Part shown: piece by piece, positions 54,780 through 62,490 of the stretch | How positions within the stretch are numbered: position 1 is the stretch's first letter | Layout of the letters: each line of letters begins with the position of its first letter | From: a virus | Virus record (IMG/VR): IMGVR_UViG_3300033149_002311 | Span: 1 to 64,000 of that record | DNA: 64,000 bases | Reading direction: 5' to 3' (one strand) | Translations under genes and position numbers: made by a program | Notes under the pieces: generated by a model | What the model was told of the DNA's origin: nothing | The model's database searches: none | What the model saw: the letters and a program-made list of their open reading frames with translations, nothing else

Positions 54780-55185
54780 GAGTACATTTTGGGATTACCT
54801 ACGGAAGGGGATGAAGGGGTACTGGCATGTTCAACGTCATGAGGATAAATTAACGCTGGGTATACCCGATGTGTCGTTTGGCATCGGTGGTGGTGGTGGT
54901 TGGATTGAATTGAAATATCTCCACGAATGGCCCAAAATGGTTAATACGGTAGTCAGTATTGATCATTACACTTCTGAGCAGAGGAGGTGGTTGCGTAACA
55001 GGGGTAGATACAACCAGAATTGTTGGTTATTTTTAAGAGTTGGTAAAGATGAATTCATGTTGTTTGATTGGCAGCAAGCCCAAATGGTTGGGCAGTTAAC
55101 CAAACGCGAATTAATTGTGCAGTGCGACCACATATGGTCTGGGAAAATTGATTTCCAAGCATTAGTAAAGATATTATCAAGTTGA
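54739..55185 (+). CDS. VRR-NUC/PD-(D/E)XK nuclease-like protein, 148 aa
   Basis: GIPDVSFGIGGGGGWIELKYL has the D...ExK catalytic pattern (about residues 42-62), with a following RWLRNRGRYNQNCWLFLRVG segment typical of small phage VRR-NUC-like or Holliday-junction-type nucleases. The gene overlaps datZ by 41 nt and its end overlaps the convergent gene by 9 nt. Confidence 0.7.
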   Translation: MSAKSNSRICIVDESTFWDYLRKGMKGYWHVQRHEDKLTLGIPDVSFGIGGGGGWIELKYLHEWPKMVNTVVSIDHYTSEQRRWLRNRGRYNQNCWLFLRVGKDEFMLFDWQQAQMVGQLTKRELIVQCDHIWSGKIDFQALVKILSS

Positions 55186-55722
55186 TATTATCTTCTGCCT
55201 AGTACCGAACCACCACAAGATAATAGTACTGGTTATATAAAGGATTACGAGGATAATTTGTTGAACCAGCGCTAAGGCCATATCTTTATCGATAACACCA
55301 TCCAAACCACCGACCAATTCCATTAATTGCGTGTAAATAAGAGTAGTTAATATGGTCATGTAAATGGTCATACTGGGTCTAATCATACCGCGAAAAAAAT
55401 CAACCATTATCATAAAAAATTTACCAACTGTACCAAGTTTGCTGGGGTCGGAATAGGTAGCTTTATCATTAGATTGGGACTGTGTGAAAGCTTGCATCTC
55501 TGATAGGTTTATTTTAACATCACCCTCAACCTTTGCTAATTCCATTTTAAGGTTAGCTTCTAATTCCATACTATCTTGTTTTAAACCTTCCATTTTTTCA
55601 TCATGATCGAAGATTAATTTTTGCTTTTTAATTTCACCAAACAAACTAATACCAGCTCCAAGCAATCCGGTGGTGCCACCTGAAATGATGGCTCCTAATG
55701 CATCACCTAAAAAATCAAACAT
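55177..55722 (-). CDS. Membrane protein with coiled coil, putative holin/spanin-region protein, 181 aa
   Basis: An N-terminal Gly-rich hydrophobic segment (ALGAIISGGTTGLLGAG), a charged coiled coil (about residues 35-80), then two membrane helices near the end (about residues 115-140 and 150-172). Adjacent to a small membrane protein and an amidase, so a lysis role is likely. ATG at 55722 follows AAAGGAAATAT; an upstream ATG lacks such a site. Confidence 0.68.
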   Translation of the reverse strand: MFDFLGDALGAIISGGTTGLLGAGISLFGEIKKQKLIFDHDEKMEGLKQDSMELEANLKMELAKVEGDVKINLSEMQAFTQSQSNDKATYSDPSKLGTVGKFFMIMVDFFRGMIRPSMTIYMTILTTLIYTQLMELVGGLDGVIDKDMALALVQQIILVILYITSTIILWWFGTRQKIIST

Positions 55723-55734
55723 ATCAATATTTCC

Positions 55735-55779
55735 TTTAAAAAGCACCACCCGGACGCGGGGAGGGTGTTCCGGGTGGTG
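55735..55779 (-). terminator. Intrinsic terminator or attenuator on the - strand
   Basis: Ten-base perfect arms CACCACCCGG / CCGGGTGGTG (55744-55753, 55770-55779) with a 16 nt loop. Read on the - strand it is followed by CTTTTTA. It lies between the small membrane gene and the 55177-55722 gene and could reduce expression of the latter. Confidence 0.75.
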
Positions 55780-55790
55780 AAGTCATACAA

Positions 55791-55979
55791 CTATTTACCG
55801 GCTTTAGCTACAGCATCTTTAACAAAAATCAATGCCAGCCCACCGAATATACTTTGTAACATAAGGTTAACATCTATGGTTCCAGTAATATATGCACTGA
55901 TAGAACCAACTATCGCCGTCATCCCTGTCCAATTACTTTTACTAGATAAGAAGGTGGATAGATTTTGATCAAACTTCAT
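55791..55979 (-). CDS. Small membrane protein, holin candidate, 62 aa
   Basis: Two short hydrophobic segments (about residues 18-34 and 41-58), charged ends and a lysis-gene context. Size fits class II holins. AGGAGATTGTT precedes the ATG on the - strand. Confidence 0.65.
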   Translation of the reverse strand: MKFDQNLSTFLSSKSNWTGMTAIVGSISAYITGTIDVNLMLQSIFGGLALIFVKDAVAKAGK

Positions 55980-56055
55980 AACAATCTCCTATATTAAGTT
56001 AAATTTGGCCCTGATATTAATTCGTCCCCTGCCCTCCTTCTTATTAACCTATGGA

Positions 56056-56123
56056 ATAGCTATATATGTACCTATATACATCTCAGAGTGGCGGGGATGT
56101 ACCTCCCCGTGCGACGGAGATAT
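56056..56123 (+). repeat. Dispersed 68 nt repeat, copy B
   Basis: Counterpart of 2963-3030 (54/68 identical, no gaps). It fills the gap between the amidase and holin-candidate genes. The conserved TCCCCGTGCGACGGAGA core can form a hairpin. Confidence 0.75.
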
Positions 56124-56124
56124 A

Positions 56125-56664
56125 TCAACCATGCATATCAAGGAGTGCCGCAGCGAGTGCCGTACACCCGACGTATCTACGCTCTTCAATCATATCCGCA
56201 TGGTGCACAAATTCTGGTTCCACAATAATTGCTGGGCAATGAGTAGCCCTTAAAAAATAATCTGGCCCTTTAGCAGGATTCATCTGGTACCAACCCTGTT
56301 TGACACCCCTAGATGGTGGCCAAATGTAGCGCATAGATTCCTGTATATATTCGGCAATAATCTCACCTTTGGAACTACCGGGACAATATAAAGTTTCGCT
56401 ACCCTCCCCGATGTGAGTGCCATGAGAGTTGATAGCGCTATTAAAATGAATCTCAACAGCAATATCACCATCATCCGGGTTATGATTATTTATAAAGGTA
56501 ACTTTACTAGTTAATGATATTGGCGGAACAGCTATGGATGCTTGACCAAGTAAATCAACAAGTAAATCCCGCCATTTCATAGCCTCCTTCCACTCAGTGA
56601 AATTATCAAAGCTTGCACCTTGTTTACGTTCATAATGTCCCGCACTTACAAAAATCATATTCAT
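56125..56664 (-). CDS. N-acetylmuramoyl-L-alanine amidase (Amidase_3), endolysin, 179 aa
   Basis: Zinc amidase pattern: SAGHYERKQGA (His about residue 9), AVEIHFNS (His about 73) and the catalytic Glu in IIVEPEFVHH (about 149). Cuts the bond between muramic acid and the stem peptide. No signal peptide, so release would need the nearby holin candidate. Confidence 0.88.
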   Translation of the reverse strand: MNMIFVSAGHYERKQGASFDNFTEWKEAMKWRDLLVDLLGQASIAVPPISLTSKVTFINNHNPDDGDIAVEIHFNSAINSHGTHIGEGSETLYCPGSSKGEIIAEYIQESMRYIWPPSRGVKQGWYQMNPAKGPDYFLRATHCPAIIVEPEFVHHADMIEERRYVGCTALAAALLDMHG

Positions 56665-57053
56665 ACCACCGTTGGTGCTGTTGTAGTTAATGATAGGCTA
56701 ACTGCAGGTATACTAACTGGATTGTCGACAATAGCAGTTGGAGCAGTTAAATTAATCGCTATATCAGCAGGTGGGATGTCTTCCATTTTGACCAAATTGC
56801 CATCACTAGCATATCTCCAGTTGGTACCATCACTATACGCGATGGGAGTATTAACATTATCGGATATTACTACCAATTGCCATTGATATAGGGCAGCATT
56901 AGGTAGGTTAGCCCATGAATATGTTGGTTTTGCTCTAATAATACCTAAAGTTACTTTTTTTGTTTCATCTGCTGAAATATCGACAATAGCAAACTCATCA
57001 TTGAAATCTGGTATTGCAACAGCTGGTAAATCTGATATTTTAATGGCGGTCAT
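56661..57053 (-). CDS. Tail-associated protein, 130 aa
   Basis: Starts MTAIKISDLPAV and holds a YSDGTNWRYASDG motif, both shared with the next - strand gene product, so the two are paralogues with a common N-terminal anchor (ISDL/ISNL) of the kind used to attach phage tail appendages. C-terminal Thr/Pro/Val-rich tail. Confidence 0.7.
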   Translation of the reverse strand: MTAIKISDLPAVAIPDFNDEFAIVDISADETKKVTLGIIRAKPTYSWANLPNAALYQWQLVVISDNVNTPIAYSDGTNWRYASDGNLVKMEDIPPADIAINLTAPTAIVDNPVSIPAVSLSLTTTAPTVV

Positions 57054-57385
57054 GATACTGCCGGTGCAGTTGTTAACATAACTAAATCTATTGTAGGGGG
57101 TCTTAAAGCGAGTATCGTACCATCTGACATGCGACGCCAGTCTATGCCATCACTATAAACAATAGATCGATTATCAGCACTAGGGCCGTTAATGTCATCA
57201 GTTACGATCGCTAGATGCCATTGGTAGGTAGCTTCATCACCTAGACCAGATATAGTTACAGCATCTAATGTTCGAATTTGATCAATCGTCATCTTCTTCG
57301 AAATACCACTTTGAGCGACTATAAATGCATCCGTAAGTGCAACTTCGGTAACCGCTGTTAAATTTGATATTTTTGTTGAAGCCAT
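57050..57385 (-). CDS. Tail-associated protein, paralogue, 111 aa
   Basis: MASTKISNLTAV ... SGISKKMTIDQIR ... YSDGIDWRRMSDG matches the neighbouring protein at 56661-57053. ATGA overlap between them. Likely tail fibre or appendage accessory protein. Confidence 0.7.
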   Translation of the reverse strand: MASTKISNLTAVTEVALTDAFIVAQSGISKKMTIDQIRTLDAVTISGLGDEATYQWHLAIVTDDINGPSADNRSIVYSDGIDWRRMSDGTILALRPPTIDLVMLTTAPAVS

Positions 57386-57396
57386 TATATATCCCC

Positions 57397-58350
57397 TTAT
57401 GCATCAACTATCAATAGATTCAATGCCCACCCAACAGCCCCAGAACCGCCATCACCAGCAACCCCCAAACCACTGCCACCACTGCTGCCAGTGACAGTGT
57501 TAGTACCAGCATCGGTAATGGATCGCCCAACTTTTATAATTGCACCACCAGCACCTCCCCCACCGCCACCACCACCACCACCACCCACAATACCGTTTGA
57601 GCCACCAGCCCCGCTGGCATTAATCACAGCGGCGGCATCGATAATAATACTAGGGGCTATGAGAATAATGGGTCCACCACCCTTACCACCCGCACCACCC
57701 GCACCACCGGATGAATCATCATAGATACTACCTCCATAACCGCCCCTACCACCCGCACCACCAGAAAGGATTGCTGGGAGGGTTTCTAAAGCCGATATTT
57801 TACCTCTGGTGGTGGTATTGGTGCCACCAGCGCCACCATTACCACCACTGAGACTTCCGGGGGCACCGAGAGTACCACCTATAGCATCATATACTCCAAA
57901 TTGCCCAGGGAAGCCCGAATTACCATCGTTATAGAAAGTGCCACCACCGCCGCCACCACCGCCGCCACCACCACCAATAGCTCCACCATTACTTAATTCG
58001 TAACTTTTATCAGTACCTCGACAATTTATATTACCATTGATGATGATAGAAGTAGAAGCTCTGATAATTACAGGGGCGTCAAACGCAACTGCTACACTGG
58101 CATCAATAGTAAATGTGGTACATTGATATAAACCACCTGCAACGCTGCCATTTACAGAATGAGTTATAGCGCCATCAGATTGATCACCAAAATTCATTAA
58201 CCACGGATTGAATCTATGCCAAATATTAGGGGCACCATCAGCAGCCTCTGCGGTAGCTATATGGTTATTACGCAACCACGTTATTAAAGTTGTGGTGATA
58301 GGACTTTCTGGATCAATATCAGAATCTGGAATAGCATTGAAATCGGTCAT
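57397..58350 (-). CDS. Glycine-rich tail protein, 317 aa
   Basis: A DQSDGAITHSVNGSV beta region precedes long Gly-rich runs (GGGGGGGGG, GGAGGRGGYGG), as in Gly-rich tail-tip adhesins and polyglycine-II sandwich proteins. Probably a receptor-contact protein. The opposite strand shows a Pro-rich frame only because of these codons. Confidence 0.75.
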   Translation of the reverse strand: MTDFNAIPDSDIDPESPITTTLITWLRNNHIATAEAADGAPNIWHRFNPWLMNFGDQSDGAITHSVNGSVAGGLYQCTTFTIDASVAVAFDAPVIIRASTSIIINGNINCRGTDKSYELSNGGAIGGGGGGGGGGGGTFYNDGNSGFPGQFGVYDAIGGTLGAPGSLSGGNGGAGGTNTTTRGKISALETLPAILSGGAGGRGGYGGSIYDDSSGGAGGAGGKGGGPIILIAPSIIIDAAAVINASGAGGSNGIVGGGGGGGGGGGAGGAIIKVGRSITDAGTNTVTGSSGGSGLGVAGDGGSGAVGWALNLLIVDA

Positions 58351-58359
58351 ATTTTTTCC

Positions 58360-60438
58360 TTACAAAATTTTATAGGCTTCATCACCATTAGCAAAATAGC
58401 CACTATCGGGGGCTATCCAAGCATATGCACTTTTTTGTTCATCACTGGCACCATTGATGATTATAGCATCCTCTAATAAAATAAAATCACCAATCTCAGT
58501 TAATAGAGCATCACCATCTTGTTTTAAAACGGTATCCCCTGAATAATCTGGAAGCGTATCAGGGCCGATATAGCCATACTTACCTGTGAAATTAAATTCT
58601 TGAGCTAGATATTCATATATGGTTCCAGATTCTATTTGTCTTTTTTCGATAACCAACATATCTAAACTAATATCAAGACCACTGGCATCCTGCATAAGTC
58701 TAGTAGTTAAAGTAATAAAATCCCCTGTCTCTACTTCATCCTTGGCATCCAAACGAAATTTAGCTAGTCTAGGTGTTTCTGACAATAGGGATAAGGTACG
58801 CCCAGCTATTTGTAAAACTAAACCAGCCCCCCCACTAGCATTTAACCACCTTGATTCTATCCTTCTACGTCTAGTTTCGTCATATTTATCAGCACTTTCT
58901 GTATCAGAATCCACCTGTATATATAAATTTCTGTAATTAACTATATCAGTATTAGTGTAATCCCTAATAGCATAATACATCCAAAATTGACTTACACGTA
59001 ATTTAGGTTCATGCCAAATCTTTATGGAGTTAGCTAAAATATTATCATTGTCATTAATGGAGATAGTAGTCGTTATAGGTGCGAAAGCTTTTAATTTAAT
59101 TTCTTGTTCGCTATCGGCCCACCACACATACATTAAGTTCTGTTGAACTAACTCTTTAACAAGTTTATTGATACCAGTCGGTTCTGATATTATAGCAGTT
59201 AAATTGTTTGAAGACAATAATGTATTTTTCTCAACAGCCCAATCAGTAGATGGTATATAAGATGATGGTATATCTGTATAATTCATATAGAGGTCTTCAA
59301 CTATATCAACAACATTAACGTTTTCATAAGCTAAACACAACTGAACTGAATCACCGGCATCATGACTGTCTAGAGCGGTGCCCCATGTTTGCCTAGTTAA
59401 TCCACTTAAAATATCATTAGTATTATCTGTGAAATATATTATCTCTGAATTTATTCTAACATAACCACTTTTACCATACTCAATAGAAAAATTATTACCG
59501 GGAACCAGATATATTGAAGTATCTGTACTTAAAAAATCAACATCTAAAGTTCCTTTCGATGGTGCGGGGGCAAACGATCTATCATCATCCGCTAATTTTA
59601 ATATATCTTTAGCAATTATAGATACTCTACCATTACTATCAGGACCAGTGATCTTTTCTATTATATATACCCTGGCATTAAAGTTTGTTATATCAAAAAG
59701 ACCATTAACTAAATAACCATCATAATAAGTTAATGTGCGGCCTTGATAATAAGTATTTCTGGTTACAAATTTACCCCAAAATGTTCCTCTTTCATAGGCA
59801 TTATAAGAACGATTTAATGCATATTTATCAACCCCACGATCATGGTGGGGAAAATCAATACAATTTATAGAAATAGATGCGCGATTACCCAACCCACCTG
59901 CAATATCGATTTTAGGTGGTGTAGCTGAAATCCTATCTAATGTAGGCACAGCGATACCGAGGCCAGCTTCATCCCAGATATCTGCTGGGAAATCAGCCGT
60001 GACGCCAGTTACCCATATCTCATTTTCAGTAGGACTTCCATTGTAATTAGCTACGTCCTGACAATTGGATCGCGTATTATAACAGGCATCCGGCCTGTTA
60101 ATAAGTACATAAGTACTAGTTACATCAGGCTGTATTACCCAATTATCCGCAACTGTAACTATTTTAGTACCATTGTCGTTCGCCGTAATTCTACCTTCTT
60201 GCCCAGCCCCTGTTCCACCAGAAATATAAACAACATAGCCAATTAGGGTATCATCACCAAAAGAGTCACTAGCAGATATCGTAATAGTGTTAACTCCACC
60301 AGCTTGAGCAGTCCCAGATGCTTCCCTACCTACGGCACATTCATCCCTGCCATATGTACGAGTACAGTAATCCAAAGATAGTTTTATGGCGGGGAATGGT
60401 GTGCGCCCTACCACGGATTTTTCTGAACTATAACTCAT
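58360..60438 (-). CDS. Large tail tip/hub protein, 692 aa
   Basis: Order and composition fit a siphovirus tail hub: an N-terminal DYCTRTYGRDEC / CYNTRSNCQDVANYNG cysteine-containing region, a beta-rich central part and a C-terminal RLAKFRLDAKDEVETGDFITL segment typical of baseplate hub/tip proteins. It follows the smaller tail protein gene with a 4 nt overlap. Not assignable to a named family by eye. Confidence 0.75.
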   Translation of the reverse strand: MSYSSEKSVVGRTPFPAIKLSLDYCTRTYGRDECAVGREASGTAQAGGVNTITISASDSFGDDTLIGYVVYISGGTGAGQEGRITANDNGTKIVTVADNWVIQPDVTSTYVLINRPDACYNTRSNCQDVANYNGSPTENEIWVTGVTADFPADIWDEAGLGIAVPTLDRISATPPKIDIAGGLGNRASISINCIDFPHHDRGVDKYALNRSYNAYERGTFWGKFVTRNTYYQGRTLTYYDGYLVNGLFDITNFNARVYIIEKITGPDSNGRVSIIAKDILKLADDDRSFAPAPSKGTLDVDFLSTDTSIYLVPGNNFSIEYGKSGYVRINSEIIYFTDNTNDILSGLTRQTWGTALDSHDAGDSVQLCLAYENVNVVDIVEDLYMNYTDIPSSYIPSTDWAVEKNTLLSSNNLTAIISEPTGINKLVKELVQQNLMYVWWADSEQEIKLKAFAPITTTISINDNDNILANSIKIWHEPKLRVSQFWMYYAIRDYTNTDIVNYRNLYIQVDSDTESADKYDETRRRRIESRWLNASGGAGLVLQIAGRTLSLLSETPRLAKFRLDAKDEVETGDFITLTTRLMQDASGLDISLDMLVIEKRQIESGTIYEYLAQEFNFTGKYGYIGPDTLPDYSGDTVLKQDGDALLTEIGDFILLEDAIIINGASDEQKSAYAWIAPDSGYFANGDEAYKIL

Positions 60439-61193
60439 GAACGAAGTCCCATTAATTGCATCCCTAAGGTCATCGTATTAGGTCTATCAAATTTGGGGGG
60501 CATCGGAAAGCCATCCATCCAACAAAACACAGCGTCATCATAATCAGGATTCCATGAATACCAAAATGGTTTTACTTCGGCATGATCTATGAACGTGCTC
60601 CAGTCATCACGAGCAAATGCTAATGTTTGAATTGTAAATGATAAACTAAATTTAACACCCTTCCTTATAATTGATCGACCTATAAATTGACCACCCTCTG
60701 AAGTTTGATTTATTATCTTATCCATCCGGGATTCTTTAGGTAACATAGCCCCTGAGCCTACGGCGCGATCCATTTCTAAGGATGCTCCAATTGATGCTAC
60801 CCCGATAGCACTAGCTGCACCTGTGGAAGTAATTTTAAGACGCCAATATCTGGCAGAAGTTAGAGTAAAAACATTAAAAATTGGACTGCTATCAACCGGT
60901 GTTACCAAATCACCTATATCAACAATACTAGCAGAAAAATTATCCGTGCTGTACTGACATTGAATGGTAGCAGCATTATCAAATAAAGTGTGGGCAGCTA
61001 TACCAAAAAAATCAGCCGGTCTAGCTGATCCATAGTCAACTGTTAAATAAACCACCCCCGCAGCATTTGCCTTCCAATAATCATAAGTATTCCAATCATA
61101 GGCATTTTCCTTGGGGAAACCGGTGGCCTCACTAGTGACTGTTACTGTCCCAGTGGTAAAGAAGTTTTCGTATCCGAATTTTGGTTTAGCCAC
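60435..61193 (-). CDS. Distal tail-type protein, 252 aa
   Basis: A jelly-roll-like domain (VYLTVDYGSARPADFFGIAAH ... YWRLKITS, discoidin-like) sits in the first half, followed by a Trp-rich end. Position between tail tube and hub fits a distal tail or hub adaptor. GTG at 61193 follows GGAAGG and a 1 nt gap to the previous stop; an ATG 14 codons earlier would overlap the tail-tube gene. Confidence 0.7.
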   Translation of the reverse strand: MAKPKFGYENFFTTGTVTVTSEATGFPKENAYDWNTYDYWKANAAGVVYLTVDYGSARPADFFGIAAHTLFDNAATIQCQYSTDNFSASIVDIGDLVTPVDSSPIFNVFTLTSARYWRLKITSTGAASAIGVASIGASLEMDRAVGSGAMLPKESRMDKIINQTSEGGQFIGRSIIRKGVKFSLSFTIQTLAFARDDWSTFIDHAEVKPFWYSWNPDYDDAVFCWMDGFPMPPKFDRPNTMTLGMQLMGLRS

Positions 61194-61194
61194 G

Positions 61195-62490
61195 TTAAGT
61201 TCCTTCCCAAATCTTACTAGATGAGCTGTTTGCATCAGCTATGATTAAGCAACCATCATTACCTTCCACTGCTGCTACTTGTGGGCCCAATGTACCTAAA
61301 TTTGACCACGTTATACCATCAACTGAAGTTTGATACATACCAAAGTCACCCGATGCTATCCACCCAGTACCATAATAGGCTATATTTCTATGGTGCTTAC
61401 CTGATACGGGTTTTTCGTTTTGGGCCTGTCTCTCAGTCCAAGTAACTCCATTAATGCTAGTAAGTATTTGACCAAGACTACCGACAGCAACCCATAAATT
61501 GTTCGCATAAAGCATACCAAACATGATACCTGAAATATTACGCCAACCTTGAGTCCATGAAACACCATTATCTGACGAATAAGCTTGCCAATTTGTTGTT
61601 AATGTCCAATTCCCAGCCCCGTCTGTAGCAACTGAAGCACCAGCAGTGCCCGTGCCCGTATTACCCCAAGTTAATCCATCATCGATAGATATCCTGGCAT
61701 TACCTATATATGGTGCAACCCACACACCATTACCATAAGTTATGTTTCGTATACGATTAACCGAGGTTACTGTATCTACAAGAGTCCAAGTGTTACCGAT
61801 ATCCGTAGATCGGAATATCCAGTTAGTTGTACCGTCGGTGCAAGTGGTTATCCATGTACCTGCTCCATTTGATTCCACAATATAAGTAATTTGATCAGCC
61901 GACATAATTTGTGGCAATGATACTGTTGGAACCCAAGTAGATCGATCAGTTGATTTCCACATTACTAATACCGCTGCGATCATCCATGTACCGGTTGAAA
62001 CGTCAAATGCTATGTCATATTGGGACGCTTCAGACGGTGTTGATGGAGTTCTGTCAGTAAATGTAAACACCGTTGGTATGGTACATGTTGTGAAACGTGT
62101 CATCACAAATGCACCAGAACCTTCTAACGACATCGACACAGTTTCTTCTGCAGTGTGTTCACCACCCCTAACAAAGGAAGTTATAGCAAAATTACCGGAA
62201 AGAATATCACCATTTTCAAATACTACTTGCATCGATAAGATATTCCTATTATAACAGGCATCCTCAATAAATTGCGCCGCTGCATCACCAGTGAATATTC
62301 CAGAACCAGATGCTGAAATCGATCTGGTGCCCAATCCATCAGGGTTAAGTTCTCTCCAATCATTAGAATCAAGATTTGTAATTTCTATTGTTTCATTATT
62401 GATAGTAATAGTTTTAGAGCGTAAGGCACCTATAGTCGTCATCGTACCACTGATATCAACTTGTAATAACAAATTTCTACCTTTTGCCAT
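61195..62490 (-). CDS. Major tail tube protein fused to a BNR-like beta-propeller, 431 aa
   Basis: Residues about 1-145 follow the TP901-1-type tail-tube pattern (MAKGRNLLLQVDISGTMTTIGALRSKTI, then NDWRELNPDGLGTRSISASGSGIF). From about residue 150 there are several Asp-box-like repeats (SSDNGVSW, SINGVTW, SVDGITW) that form a BNR/sialidase-like propeller. The tube would carry this domain outward on each ring, perhaps as a carbohydrate-binding decoration. Confidence 0.75.
   Translation of the reverse strand: MAKGRNLLLQVDISGTMTTIGALRSKTITINNETIEITNLDSNDWRELNPDGLGTRSISASGSGIFTGDAAAQFIEDACYNRNILSMQVVFENGDILSGNFAITSFVRGGEHTAEETVSMSLEGSGAFVMTRFTTCTIPTVFTFTDRTPSTPSEASQYDIAFDVSTGTWMIAAVLVMWKSTDRSTWVPTVSLPQIMSADQITYIVESNGAGTWITTCTDGTTNWIFRSTDIGNTWTLVDTVTSVNRIRNITYGNGVWVAPYIGNARISIDDGLTWGNTGTGTAGASVATDGAGNWTLTTNWQAYSSDNGVSWTQGWRNISGIMFGMLYANNLWVAVGSLGQILTSINGVTWTERQAQNEKPVSGKHHRNIAYYGTGWIASGDFGMYQTSVDGITWSNLGTLGPQVAAVEGNDGCLIIADANSSSSKIWEGT

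Noticed and set aside
57491-57724. Pro-rich + strand frame opposite the Gly-rich tail gene
   Set aside because: It is the complement of Gly codons in the - strand gene; no start signal, and it mirrors repeats.
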